Below, piece after piece: positions 48,424 to 58,752 of a stretch of 64,000 nucleotides of DNA (positions are counted from its first letter, which is position 1; each line of letters starts with the position of its first letter). A model generated the notes under the pieces. It had not been told where the DNA came from and made no database searches. It was given only the letters and a program-made list of their open reading frames with translations. The stretch is taken from contig NZ_CP047130.1 of assembly GCF_009832865.1 (NCBI RefSeq), positions 3,720,001 to 3,784,000 of the forward strand, given 5' to 3'. The DNA is from Colwellia sp. 20A7. GTDB taxonomy: Bacteria; Pseudomonadota; Gammaproteobacteria; Enterobacterales; Alteromonadaceae. Position numbers and translations under genes: made by a program.

Positions 48424-49500
48424 TTAGATTTTAATAAATATATTATGTTGATAAAGCTTTAACGACACGAACCAAAATAAAATCACATGCGACAATGCAA
48501 ACAAAAATGACGCTAATGTGGGTTCAGCAATAAGTTTATATTGTTCATATAACCAACGATATAAACTACTATCTCCAACAGGTATAATTAAATAAGTCGT
48601 TACAAATACAAATGACAATACATAAACAAATAAAGGGTTTGTGCCATATACAAGTAATGGTGACACTAATTTTTTATGACCTTTGATATCAATCAACCAA
48701 ATAAATAGCGCCAATAGAAGGCATGCAAACCCGGTAGTATAGATAACGTATGAACTGGTCCATAATGGCTTATTAATAGGAAGTACGATACTCCACAAAG
48801 CGCCGAGTACTATGGCAAGACTACCGATAATAATAAGTTTAATAACACTCGATTTTTTCTCTTTAATACTGATTAAATAACGCGTTAGTTCAAACCCTAA
48901 CAACATATTTACTACCGCAGGAATAGTGCTAAGCAGTCCTTCCGGATCAAAACTGACGCCACGCATCGTATACATATGATTAGCACCTAAGGTAGCTAAA
49001 TCGAACTGGCGAATGATATTGCCTTCTAACGTTAATCCTGTTTCTCCTACGCTTACCAATAAGCCCCAGTAGGCAAGTAAAATAATTCCTGAAATAATAA
49101 AAATACCACGTCGATTTAATAGTAGTACTAAACTTGCTGCAATCACATACGCTATGCCAATCCGTTGTAATACCCCCATGATCCGTAGATCTTCAAACGC
49201 CGTATCAAAAGGAATTACATTTAACATAAAACCAATGAAAAACATGATAAAACCACGTTTAACGATCTTTAAGAACTGTTCAGGGTTAGCAGTAAAGTTA
49301 CTCTTTTTAAAAGAAAAGAACATCGCTGAACCAATGATAAACAGGAAAAAAGGAAAAACTAAATCTGTAGGCGTTGCACCATGCCAGTTTGCATGTAAAA
49401 GAGGAGCATAAACATGCCCCCAAGTTCCTGGCGTGTTCACTAAAATCATTAAAGCAATCGTTATACCTCTAAAGGCATCAAGAGCAAGATATCGAGTCAT
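48424..49500 (-). CDS. NagX/DUF5009-like membrane acyltransferase (heparan-alpha-glucosaminide N-acetyltransferase family)
   Basis: 358 residues with about ten membrane spans. The N-terminus YLALDAFRGITIALMILVNT with the following ANWHGATPTDLVFPFFLFII is the signature of this family, whose human member acetylates heparan glucosamine across the lysosomal membrane. Bacterial members sit with chitin/GlcNAc use genes; none are visible here, so the sugar substrate is uncertain. Confidence 0.88.
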   Translation of the reverse strand: MTRYLALDAFRGITIALMILVNTPGTWGHVYAPLLHANWHGATPTDLVFPFFLFIIGSAMFFSFKKSNFTANPEQFLKIVKRGFIMFFIGFMLNVIPFDTAFEDLRIMGVLQRIGIAYVIAASLVLLLNRRGIFIISGIILLAYWGLLVSVGETGLTLEGNIIRQFDLATLGANHMYTMRGVSFDPEGLLSTIPAVVNMLLGFELTRYLISIKEKKSSVIKLIIIGSLAIVLGALWSIVLPINKPLWTSSYVIYTTGFACLLLALFIWLIDIKGHKKLVSPLLVYGTNPLFVYVLSFVFVTTYLIIPVGDSSLYRWLYEQYKLIAEPTLASFLFALSHVILFWFVSLKLYQHNIFIKI

Positions 49501-49832
49501 AAATCAAATCCAAAGGTCGTTAAAAATAAAAAACTTGCGCAAAATGACAACGCTATCATTTTACTAATGTAAATGATCCATATTGTTTTGGCTAATTAAA
49601 ATCGATTCTAATTTTAGTGCTCTTGAACACTCTACATCGTACTTTTTACGTTCATTAGCAATACTCCAAAGTAGATTTACCTTGAACCAATCAAAAATTA
49701 TCAATTACAAAAAATGGTTACTATTTCTGCTGAATAGCCAATTAAGGTAAATAAATAGTGCCGTTTGATTTACATTTGTTTCAGAAGTGTGCAAAATCAA
49801 TATATTGCAAATAACCAAGGCGTGAAAGCTAC
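49501..49832. other. Intergenic region upstream of cheX
   Basis: Divergent promoters are expected here. No RNA gene, repeat or strong operator seen. Confidence 0.4.
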
Positions 49833-50297
49833 ATGAGAGTAGAGTTTATTAACCCATTTTTATCATCAATGCTTAATGTAATGTCAACAATGGCCCACAT
49901 GGAGTTAATTCCAGAAAAGCCGAAGTTAAAAAAAGGTGAAACCTCCATGGGTGATGTATCAGGATTAATAGGTATGATCAGTCCTGAAGCCAAAGGCTCT
50001 CTATCTATTACATTTGATGCTCCTTTGGCACTAGCAACAATGAAAGGGATGGTTGGTGAAGCACCCGATGAGATAAACGACGAAATAACAGATTTAGTGG
50101 GTGAAATCACTAATATGGTTACCGGTGGCGCGAAGCGTTTACTTAGTGAAAAAGGCTTTGAATTTGATATGGCAACGCCCATTGTTGTTTCTGGAAAAAA
50201 CCATAGCATCCATCATAAATCCAAAGGACCTATTGTAGTTATTGCTTTACGAGGTGAACTTGGTAAAGCCTACATAGAATTTTCTTTTGATGAATAA
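49833..50297 (+). CDS. cheX: CheX-type chemotaxis phosphatase
   Basis: 154 residues forming one CheC/CheX domain: DVSGLIGMISPEAKGSLSIT, then the active-site helix EITDLVGEITNMVTGGAKRL with the Glu-x-x-Asn pair that dephosphorylates CheY-P. No other chemotaxis gene is near; orphan cheX genes are common in this group. Confidence 0.9.
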   Translation: MRVEFINPFLSSMLNVMSTMAHMELIPEKPKLKKGETSMGDVSGLIGMISPEAKGSLSITFDAPLALATMKGMVGEAPDEINDEITDLVGEITNMVTGGAKRLLSEKGFEFDMATPIVVSGKNHSIHHKSKGPIVVIALRGELGKAYIEFSFDE

Positions 50298-50305
50298 GTA
50301 GCTGG

Positions 50306-50740
50306 TTATTTACTACTCTTTTCCTGACAAATAGTTATTATTTTCTCATTGTATTGGCGCATAAAAATCATCTCTTTTTTACGCGCTAATCTCTGCTCTT
50401 CTGAGGTAATAACATCCCCCGTGTTCGCATTATATTTTTTCCCACATAAGGCAATCATTGCTTGATAATCCTTAGGGGGTACCCCTGGAATATTGATACT
50501 TCTTGTTGACGTTGTAAGTAAACGATAATCTTTATTTTCTATCGCTAATGCTAGCGCTTTATTTAACCTTCCTTGATCAGTATTTTCAATTGTGCGCTCT
50601 TGTATCTGACTACCTTCCTTATTACTTTCTTGCATAGTTTCGTTTAAGTTTGTATCTGTTGTTGCAGTGTTATCAATGATAGCTTGATTTGTACAGCCAG
50701 CACAAAGCCCTATGGATAGAATTAAGGTAATAAATTTCAC
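50306..50740 (-). CDS. Small putative lipoprotein
   Basis: 144 residues. The signal ends LCAGC at Cys16, a slightly atypical lipobox. The mature part is hydrophilic (TTDTNLNETMQESNKEGS) with a Cys pair near the C-terminus. Only 3 bases separate it from the upstream metalloprotease gene, so the two are probably cotranscribed. No known domain. Confidence 0.7.
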   Translation of the reverse strand: MKFITLILSIGLCAGCTNQAIIDNTATTDTNLNETMQESNKEGSQIQERTIENTDQGRLNKALALAIENKDYRLLTTSTRSINIPGVPPKDYQAMIALCGKKYNANTGDVITSEEQRLARKKEMIFMRQYNEKIITICQEKSSK

Positions 50741-50743
50741 TTG

Positions 50744-53182
50744 TTATAGCTCCTTTTTTTGACGCCACAGTAACGTAAAAGTTAATAATATAAATAATGA
50801 CCAATACATACTACCAGATGACTTCTTATCGGTAGTGACTGGTTCAGGGATAGGCTTTGCTTCAACAGTAAGATTAACTACCTGTGAGGAAGTACTCACA
50901 TTATCTTTATTAATAATAACAGACACTAAAAGTTCACCAGAAAAATCACTATTAGGCGTAACCGTTTGCTCTAAGAAAGTATAATTATCACCTCCCTGAA
51001 TTGTTATTGAATCTGCTGCTTCACATGCATAAGTAAATAATGCATTGGTTAATTCAATGCTCTCGCCTTGAACAAGCGATATAGACTGCTGACTAGTAAT
51101 CTCAATATCCTTAGCACTCAGGGCTTTATTAATACTAAAGGTCCCATTATTAATAGCATAAAAAATATTATCACTACAAACAAGTTTAACGCGAGCCTCT
51201 ACGGTATTAAGGTCATGCGGACAAAAACGCTCTATTGATAAAGTAGCATTACCGTTATTCGTTATATTATTAGCGAGCTCAATATCAAAGCTTTCACCAT
51301 TATTCTTAGAAAGTAAAACATCAACCGCAGTACAACTAACGGGTAAGGTATTAGTCCCAGCAATCTGCCAGCTTATATTACTATCCCTTTCTGTCCATAC
51401 ATCCCCTGCTAAAGGAGTATTCAGAGAAAAGGCTTCTCCTGAGTCAACTACCGTAAGTTTGGCCTCATCAAAACTAACACCGCCTTTTTGATCAAAAACC
51501 ATCAAACGAAAGTTAAGGTCTCTGTTTGTTGTTGGCAATGATTCGCCAATAGTATTAGTGTTCGTAAGCACGTCAGATAACTGTGGAAAATATCGAGTAG
51601 TATTATTATTTGGTAGAAAAGCACGGAATAAGGGGCGTATTCCATCGTCAACTTGCTCTGCAAGCGAAGCGCTCTTTTCCCCTAAATCAAATTGTTGCCA
51701 GCTATAACTTAATTCATCACCATCCACATCCGTTGCAGTGCCTGATAATTTAAATGGTGTACGAGCTGGAATAGTATAGTCCAAACCAGCGTCAACAATA
51801 GCGGCATTATTACTATCAGTAGCAGCAATGCCACAGTTATCACCAATGCTACTCTCTAAATATGAATGAATTTGATCGATTGACCTTGTATGAAAAAATG
51901 CATCAGAATGCGACTGTAAATTTTGATCATCACAAATTCCAGCATAGGACATAATGGTTGAGCCGCTGCCCACTTCATAAGCAGACTGCGATACACGATT
52001 TCCTAAACAAGCCCCAGCAGTACCATTAAAACTATGTTCTGCCCCAAATTGATGACCTATCTCATGAGCAACATAGTCGATATAAAAGGCATCGTTGGTA
52101 GGAGCAAAATCACCAGTAACGCCATCACCTTTATATACGGGATGACAAACAGCACCAAGCACAGCTAAACCACCACCATCAGTATTAAGTACATGACCTA
52201 TATCATAATTATCAGTGCCGATAATACTATTAATAATACCTGTATTTAATCCCCCATCCTCACTGTCATTATTAAACGGGTCTGTTTCTGCATCGGTAAA
52301 AATTAATAAATCGTTGTTTTCTACTAACTCTAATTTTATCGCTAAATCATGTTGATAAATTTGATTTAACCGGTTAACTAAAGTGATAATTTCAGCCATA
52401 GTGCTGTCAACGGTACCACCATTAAATTCGGTATATTCTGCCGCTGCAGATATAGCAATACGATACGTTGTTAATACACTTTCCGTGTCGATAGCATCTT
52501 CTTCTTTATTCACTTTATTTCGTAATAAGTTTTCCAAAGCAGTAGATAACTGCGTAATATTTTTTGGCTGATGAAAGGTAAGTGCTTTTTTATCTTTTGT
52601 TCGGCTGTTTTCTTTAAAGTAACTTGTATATTTAGTGTTGGTCGTATTAAAAACGCGTTTCATTTTTAAAGGTGAAACGTTTGCTGAGGTTATTGCTGAT
52701 GATTTACTTTTTGCTAAAGACTGATCTGATTTCACTTCAATATAAGTATTTTCAGGCTCAACGAAAACACGCTCTCCGTTATAATAAAACATGCCATGAA
52801 AGCCATTAGGCGTAGTATCAAATCGACCGGTATTATTTGTGTTATCAACAGATACTCCCGAAAATGTTCTAATATTAGGATATTTTTTAGCAAGTCCCTC
52901 AGACATGACACTTTCTGATGTTAATTCAAAATTAACGAGTGATCCGTTTGGTAATGGCAAAGCTATCACTATCGTTTTTTCACTGCTAAATAAAGCGGTT
53001 TGTAGTTCAGGTGTATTGAGCGTTAATAAGCCTGAAGTAGTATCTTGATGAAAAATTCGTTTAGCTTTCACTGTAAGTTCTTGAGCATAAATCGATACTG
53101 AAAATACACTTTGTGTACATAATGCTAATACGCACCCAAAAGTAACCTTTTTCAATGATTTTGCTTTTTTCTGTAAATTCAT
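50744..53182 (-). CDS. Secreted reprolysin-like zinc metalloprotease with GlyGly-CTERM-like tail
   Basis: About 812 residues from ATG 53182; an ATG at 53191 is also possible. It has a signal peptide (ending VFSVSIYA), a propeptide-like region, and a reprolysin domain with the motif HEIGHQFGAEHSFNG near residue 375 and a Met-turn region STIMSYAG. PKD/Ig-like segments follow. The C-terminus has a Gly/Ser-rich stretch, a membrane span (MYWSLFILLTFTLLW) and a basic end (RQKKEL), like GlyGly-CTERM rhombosortase substrates. It probably acts at the cell surface or outside. Confidence 0.87.
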   Translation of the reverse strand: MNLQKKAKSLKKVTFGCVLALCTQSVFSVSIYAQELTVKAKRIFHQDTTSGLLTLNTPELQTALFSSEKTIVIALPLPNGSLVNFELTSESVMSEGLAKKYPNIRTFSGVSVDNTNNTGRFDTTPNGFHGMFYYNGERVFVEPENTYIEVKSDQSLAKSKSSAITSANVSPLKMKRVFNTTNTKYTSYFKENSRTKDKKALTFHQPKNITQLSTALENLLRNKVNKEEDAIDTESVLTTYRIAISAAAEYTEFNGGTVDSTMAEIITLVNRLNQIYQHDLAIKLELVENNDLLIFTDAETDPFNNDSEDGGLNTGIINSIIGTDNYDIGHVLNTDGGGLAVLGAVCHPVYKGDGVTGDFAPTNDAFYIDYVAHEIGHQFGAEHSFNGTAGACLGNRVSQSAYEVGSGSTIMSYAGICDDQNLQSHSDAFFHTRSIDQIHSYLESSIGDNCGIAATDSNNAAIVDAGLDYTIPARTPFKLSGTATDVDGDELSYSWQQFDLGEKSASLAEQVDDGIRPLFRAFLPNNNTTRYFPQLSDVLTNTNTIGESLPTTNRDLNFRLMVFDQKGGVSFDEAKLTVVDSGEAFSLNTPLAGDVWTERDSNISWQIAGTNTLPVSCTAVDVLLSKNNGESFDIELANNITNNGNATLSIERFCPHDLNTVEARVKLVCSDNIFYAINNGTFSINKALSAKDIEITSQQSISLVQGESIELTNALFTYACEAADSITIQGGDNYTFLEQTVTPNSDFSGELLVSVIINKDNVSTSSQVVNLTVEAKPIPEPVTTDKKSSGSMYWSLFILLTFTLLWRQKKEL

Positions 53183-53340
53183 ACTGGCCACTCGATAGTA
53201 AAATAGTTATTTTTCATCAAAAGATATTATTAGTTGGAAAAGAATACGACGAGATTTCATCTTCTTGCCACTGTGGCTTAATTAACGCTTGATATAATTA
53301 ATTAAGATTTTAACCTATTAGCTAAGACTAACGAGTATAG

Positions 53341-53372
53341 AACAAAAAAGCCACTGACAATGCAGTGGCTTT
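53341..53372 (-). terminator. Terminator after RND efflux operon
   Basis: AAAGCCACTG and CAGTGGCTTT form a 10-bp stem around ACAATG; on the minus strand TTTTTTG follows. Confidence 0.88.
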
Positions 53373-53439
53373 ACTTTAAAGTTCGCTAATAGAGAGTAAA
53401 AAACAACTTATAAAAGCATTTACACAAGTTGCCCCTTTT

Positions 53440-56400
53440 TTAAGTCTGCTCTATCGGGTTATTAGCTAGTTCTTGTTTCTTTTTACGGCTGAAAACACCG
53501 CGTAAATCTTCAATAATCACGTATAAGCTTGGAATAAAGACTAACGTAACCACCGTGGCAAAAAGAACACCAAATGACAACGATACCGCCATTGGAATAA
53601 CAATTTGCGCTTGTGCACTGGTTTCAAAAAAGATAATAGGCACTAAACCAATAAACGTTGTTAAAGAGGTTAGCATTATTGCTCTAAAGCGCTTAGTACC
53701 AGCATGAATAACAGCGTCTTTTAAACGCTCTCCACGTTTGCGCGCATTATTAACATAATCAACCATCACCAATGAATCATTAACTACAACTCCTGATGCC
53801 GCTAAAATCCCCATAATAGATAATGCACTTAAATCCATTCCGAGCATAAAGTGTCCGAATACAGCACCAATAACACCAAAAGGAATAACCACCATAATCA
53901 TGCACGCTTGCGAGTAAGATTTTAATGGAATGGCAAGTAAAGAGAAGATAACCATCAACGAAATCATAAAGTCTCTGAATTGATCATCTGCGCTATCCAT
54001 TTCTTCCTGAATACTTCCCGATAGCTCACTTTGAATATGCGGATACTGCCTTAATAGTTGAGGAATATAGTTATCGCGAATATCCTTGGCTATTTCAAAT
54101 GGTTCAACTTGCTCAGAGTCAACACTCGCCCAAACATTAATCGTACGATTACCACCTTCACGACGAATAAGCGTAACACCATCAGTTAAGGATATTTCAG
54201 CAAGCTCAGATAGTGGTAACTCAGCGCCGCTAGACGTTTGAATCATCACATCATCAACATGGCCAATACTACTACGTTGATCAAGAGGATAACGTACCAT
54301 CACTTTTATCTCTTCACTGTCACGTAAAATACGTTGTGCTTCAAGACCATAAAAACTATAGCTAACTTGTGACGCTACTTCAGCTAAGGTTAACCCTAAA
54401 CTATAAGCTAAAGGTTTAAGCTCTAATTGAACTTCTTTAGCACTTGTCTGGCGAGAATCATTAACATCACCAACACCTTTTAACGAGTTAAGCTTCATTT
54501 TTAAGTCATTGGCTGCTGCTAGTAATTGTGCATCGTCAGTACTTTCTAATTTAAAAGCAACATCGCCATCATCACGACCACCGCCAAATAAATTATCACT
54601 GATCGATAACGATTTAACGCCAGGGTAATCAGGAATAGCTTTTCGCCATAAATCAGCTAATTCAAAAGTATTCATCGCCCTTTCTTTTGGAATAACTAAC
54701 TTAATCATCACATTACCACTGGTACGGCTACGTAAATCAACCTGCATATCAGCAATCATTGAACTGCCATACTGCGCTTGAATATCATCATCAACTGCAT
54801 AGAGAATACGTTCAATATTCAACAATACTTCCAATGTAGATTTCTCAGCAGCATCTACGTTCATTTCAATACTAACACTAGGAAAATCATGTGGGATTTG
54901 AGGTTGGCCGACATATCGAACAAAACCACCACCAAATAAACCGGCACTTAATAACATTAAGCTAATAAAAAACATTAAGACCGCATAACGATATTCAATA
55001 CAAATTGTTAATGCTGGTCGATACATAGTGTCAATAAAAGCTTTTAATTTAATATCAATCCAACGACGAAGCCTATCTAGCGGATTTTTAGGATTAAATT
55101 TCTTTGTTTTCATTTTAACTAAATGCGCAGGTAAAATGAGTTTTGATTCGATAAGAGAAAAAATTAAACAAAGCACAACTACCGCACCAATAGCTTTACC
55201 GAATGCCGATGAAGGTCCTTCTCCAAAAAGGAAAGGCACAAATACCGCAATAGTAGTTAACACCCCAAAGGTAGCTGGCATAGCTACACGCTTAATACCG
55301 CGAATAACATTTTCAGTGGAATGCCCATGCTCTTCTATTTCATCATGCGCACTTTCCCCCATGACAATCGCATCATCAACAACTATCCCGAGTACAAGAA
55401 TAAAAGCAAACAAGCTAATAATATTAATAGTGACACCAACAAACTCCATTGGCATAACTAGCAAGGTACCTAGGAAACACACAGGTAGTCCCATCATTAC
55501 CCAGAAAGCTAAACGTACACGTAAGAACAGTGCTAGCATAATAAAGACTAATACCGCGCCGCTTTCCATGTTGCTTAACATCATGTTTAAACGGCCTTCA
55601 AGGTAGTAGGTCATATCAACCCATGTCTCTAACTTCACACCTTTTGGTAAAACACTGTCTTTGTTCTTTACATAACTATTAATTACTTGAGCAACATCAG
55701 TAATACTTTGATTGTCTGCAGCACCAATAAACAAGGTAACTGAATTCTTACCATTAAACTTAGAGTATTGAATGCCTTCTTCAAAGCCATCAATCACTGT
55801 AGCAACATCCCCTAATAATATTTTAGTACCATCAGCCAATGCAATAATAGGGATTTGTTCAAACTCATGACCACGATAAGCTTGATTTTCTACCCTAAGG
55901 TTTATATAACCATTTTCGGCACGAATTTGTCCAGCGGACATATTTCGAGATGAGCCACGTACAGCATTGGCTACATCGACAAAACTTAAACCATACTCTC
56001 TCAGTTTGTCCTTACTGACTTCAACAGAAATCTCGTAATCTAAGCCACTATAAATTTCAGAAATATTTATTTTAGGTAACTGTTGAATTTCATGATGAAT
56101 TTTACGCCCTAGTTCTTTTAATTCACTATTCGTTAAATCACCATACAAACTAAGATACATTACCTCTTGGCGAAATTTTTCTCTTTCAACTTTAATGCGT
56201 TCCATGCCATCAGGGAAACTTGAAATGGAATCAATCGCTGATTTAATTTCTTCAAGTACCACTTGAGGATCGTAATCGAGCTCTACTTCAAAAAAACCAT
56301 TGGAAAAATTTCTGTTAGAGTAAGTAATTACACGTTTAAGACCTTGCACTGTTTTCAGTGCCTCCTCGATCTTAATGGTAATACCTTCTTCTACCTCTTG

Positions 56401-56643
56401 CGGGGCTGCGCCAGGATATTGCGCAACATAGGAAACCCAGTTGATTTTTACTTGTGGAAACATTTGCTTGTCAATGGTTTTCATGGTTAGAAAACCACCA
56501 ATTAAAATAAAAAACATTAACAAGTTAGCCGCTATACTATTACGAGCAAACCAAGCAATAATACCGGTATTAGTATCAATAGATTCATCAATTTTTTTCG
56601 ATTTCTTCTCTGTCTTTTCATTACTTTCTGAAAGAGAATTCAT
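53440..56643 (-). CDS. RND-family efflux pump permease
   Basis: 1,067 residues with the RND plan: helix 1 after residue 30 (NSIAANLLMFFILIGGF), two large periplasmic loops, and helix 4 with FILVLGIVVDDAIVMGESAH carrying the paired Asp residues for proton relay. The second half repeats this as LAASGVVVNDSLVMVDYVN. It belongs to the HAE-like branch often found with a single adaptor gene. It is 2 bases after the adaptor gene; no outer-membrane channel gene is adjacent. Confidence 0.94.
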   Translation of the reverse strand: MNSLSESNEKTEKKSKKIDESIDTNTGIIAWFARNSIAANLLMFFILIGGFLTMKTIDKQMFPQVKINWVSYVAQYPGAAPQEVEEGITIKIEEALKTVQGLKRVITYSNRNFSNGFFEVELDYDPQVVLEEIKSAIDSISSFPDGMERIKVEREKFRQEVMYLSLYGDLTNSELKELGRKIHHEIQQLPKINISEIYSGLDYEISVEVSKDKLREYGLSFVDVANAVRGSSRNMSAGQIRAENGYINLRVENQAYRGHEFEQIPIIALADGTKILLGDVATVIDGFEEGIQYSKFNGKNSVTLFIGAADNQSITDVAQVINSYVKNKDSVLPKGVKLETWVDMTYYLEGRLNMMLSNMESGAVLVFIMLALFLRVRLAFWVMMGLPVCFLGTLLVMPMEFVGVTINIISLFAFILVLGIVVDDAIVMGESAHDEIEEHGHSTENVIRGIKRVAMPATFGVLTTIAVFVPFLFGEGPSSAFGKAIGAVVVLCLIFSLIESKLILPAHLVKMKTKKFNPKNPLDRLRRWIDIKLKAFIDTMYRPALTICIEYRYAVLMFFISLMLLSAGLFGGGFVRYVGQPQIPHDFPSVSIEMNVDAAEKSTLEVLLNIERILYAVDDDIQAQYGSSMIADMQVDLRSRTSGNVMIKLVIPKERAMNTFELADLWRKAIPDYPGVKSLSISDNLFGGGRDDGDVAFKLESTDDAQLLAAANDLKMKLNSLKGVGDVNDSRQTSAKEVQLELKPLAYSLGLTLAEVASQVSYSFYGLEAQRILRDSEEIKVMVRYPLDQRSSIGHVDDVMIQTSSGAELPLSELAEISLTDGVTLIRREGGNRTINVWASVDSEQVEPFEIAKDIRDNYIPQLLRQYPHIQSELSGSIQEEMDSADDQFRDFMISLMVIFSLLAIPLKSYSQACMIMVVIPFGVIGAVFGHFMLGMDLSALSIMGILAASGVVVNDSLVMVDYVNNARKRGERLKDAVIHAGTKRFRAIMLTSLTTFIGLVPIIFFETSAQAQIVIPMAVSLSFGVLFATVVTLVFIPSLYVIIEDLRGVFSRKKKQELANNPIEQT

Positions 56644-56645
56644 AC

Positions 56646-57860
56646 TTACTCTCCTTCATTTTCATTGATAACAACTTCAGCTGTTTCTAGCGAAGTGGCA
56701 ACGTCATCATTTTGAGCTTCCTCTTCATTTATTAATGCTAACTTCATTCCTTCAACCGGGTAATCCAACGAAGAAGTAATCAACTGATCACCGTCAAGTA
56801 AGCCCTTATTGATGACGACATTGCCACCTTCTTGGCGAATAACATTAACAACAGCGTAATGAAGTTCAGATTCACTATCTAAAAGAGCCACTTGGTTATT
56901 ATCGACTAAATATTGAGGAACAACACTCGCATTTTCAATGGTCATACCCAAAATTTTGGCTTTAACATAAGAGCCAAAACGTAGCGGCAGATCATGCGCT
57001 GTATTGCTATGATTTAAATAGTAGGGATCTTTAATTTCGGCTACTAGATAAGTCATCCGGCTATTATCATCAACAACCCCTTCACTTCTCACTATTTCTG
57101 CTTGCCATTGCAATTCTTCGCCCGCAAATGTGCCCGATAAATTAACGGTTGATTTTAACCCTTGATCAATTAAAAATTGTAACTGGTTATCAGCAACAGG
57201 TAGACGAACTTCTGCGATAGCGGAACCTAACAACATTCCTATTTCACTACCCACGCCAACAAAAGAACCTAAACCAATAGTTCGGCTATTAATCATAGCG
57301 TCATAAGGTGCTCTGACTTCTGTACGTTGTAAATTTCGTTCTGCACGCAAAATAGCTGCTTGTGCAGATTTTACATTCGCTAACTCTTGTGCAAGTTGTG
57401 GCTTACGTAAACTAAGCTCAGTCGGTGACGTATCAGTTATCTGTTGCCATTCTTGTTCAGCAACTTTACCTTGTGCCACTTCTGTTTCTAATGCCGCACG
57501 TGCAGAGGCCATATTTGCCTGAGCATCAATAAGAGCAGCATGATAATCGTTAGGATCAATACGCGCCAGAAGTTGACCTTTTTTGACCAGGCCTCCACGA
57601 ACGAATTTATCACTTAACTCAACAACTTCTCCGCTAACCTGTGCAACAATAGTGGTCTCATATTTTGGTTTTACAACACCATAAGAGCTTACTTCTAGTG
57701 TCATTGGCATTACAGTAATATTTTCTACTGCAACAATTGGTCTATTATCAACTTCAGCTTTTTCTTCTGGTGGCTTTTTCATGCTTGAAAAACCAATAAA
57801 AGCACCAATTCCAATAGCTAAAATGGCAATAGGTATAATAATTTGTTTCTTACGAGCCAC
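56646..57860 (-). CDS. RND efflux periplasmic adaptor (membrane fusion protein)
   Basis: 404 residues: an N-terminal membrane anchor (IIIPIAILAIGIGAFIGFSS), a split biotinyl-lipoyl domain (VAQVSGEVVELSDKFVRGGL and later TEVRAPYDAMINSRTIGLG) around a helical hairpin, then beta-barrel and membrane-proximal domains. The acidic tail is unusual but short. It is the first gene of the two-gene efflux operon. Confidence 0.93.
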   Translation of the reverse strand: MARKKQIIIPIAILAIGIGAFIGFSSMKKPPEEKAEVDNRPIVAVENITVMPMTLEVSSYGVVKPKYETTIVAQVSGEVVELSDKFVRGGLVKKGQLLARIDPNDYHAALIDAQANMASARAALETEVAQGKVAEQEWQQITDTSPTELSLRKPQLAQELANVKSAQAAILRAERNLQRTEVRAPYDAMINSRTIGLGSFVGVGSEIGMLLGSAIAEVRLPVADNQLQFLIDQGLKSTVNLSGTFAGEELQWQAEIVRSEGVVDDNSRMTYLVAEIKDPYYLNHSNTAHDLPLRFGSYVKAKILGMTIENASVVPQYLVDNNQVALLDSESELHYAVVNVIRQEGGNVVINKGLLDGDQLITSSLDYPVEGMKLALINEEEAQNDDVATSLETAEVVINENEGE

Positions 57861-58206
57861 TGTTTAATCCCTTTTAAATATAGTTTTATTATTTTATACA
57901 GAAAATTAATATCAATAATCTGATTATTTGAATGAATAATAACGAATATGGTATAACGAAATTAACCAAACTTGTAACTGTTTATTACAAAAAACACGCC
58001 TATTTGTAAAACAAACCATAAAATAACATAAATTTAAATTTACTACTTATTTATCAAGTGATTACATCAAAATTTCAAGAAGATATTTTTAAATAAAAGT
58101 ACCTTAAACTTAATATTAAAATCATTCATTGGCTTATTTCGCCACTTTTTAACTTTTCACAAACAATACCTGTTAAATTAACCACTTTTGTACCAAAGGA
58201 TTAATC
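57861..58206. other. Divergent promoter region between RND operon and TerB-like gene
   Basis: AT-rich, with no regulator gene and no clear operator. The AGGA before ATG 58207 is the ribosome site of the TerB-like gene. Confidence 0.4.
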
Positions 58207-58662
58207 ATGTTTAATAAAATAACCGATTTCTTTAATAACTTACTAGATACAGAAGATAACAAGGCTAAGTGTCAAATTTCTATCGAGATTTCATCTGCTG
58301 TATTACTTTGTGAAGTAATGCGCGCTGATGGTGTTTTTACCGAAAGTGAACAAGATATCTTGACCAACATTTTAATTAAGCAGTTCAACCTAAACGATCA
58401 AGAAGTAGAAACGGTTTTAGAACAAGCTTTTGTGTTAAGTGAAAATGCTAGTGATTTTTATCAATTTACCTCGAAATTAAATCAACATTATTCTTTAGAT
58501 GAGAGGATCAAAATAGTATCGTTATTATGGCAGGTTGCATATGCTGACGGGGAACTAGCAAGTATTGAAGAACATATTATTCGAAAAATTGCTGATTTGC
58601 TTCATTTGAGACACAATGAATATATTGCGACTAAAATTGCAGCTGAACAAATCGCAAAGTGA
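58207..58662 (+). CDS. TerB-like protein
   Basis: 151 residues, all helical, with the TerB-like repeats VLLCEVMRADGVFTESEQDI and LLWQVAYADGELASIEEHII, both carrying the acidic ADGxxxxxE pattern that may bind metal. Many such proteins have no tested role in tellurite resistance. It lies about 90 bases before the CvfB-like gene. Confidence 0.88.
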   Translation: MFNKITDFFNNLLDTEDNKAKCQISIEISSAVLLCEVMRADGVFTESEQDILTNILIKQFNLNDQEVETVLEQAFVLSENASDFYQFTSKLNQHYSLDERIKIVSLLWQVAYADGELASIEEHIIRKIADLLHLRHNEYIATKIAAEQIAK

Positions 58663-58752
58663 ATGCATTTACAGTCAAAATAATTTATTAATGCGTAAGA
58701 GAATCAGTTATTATACTCATAAATATTTTTCCTACTTATAACGGCATTTTTA

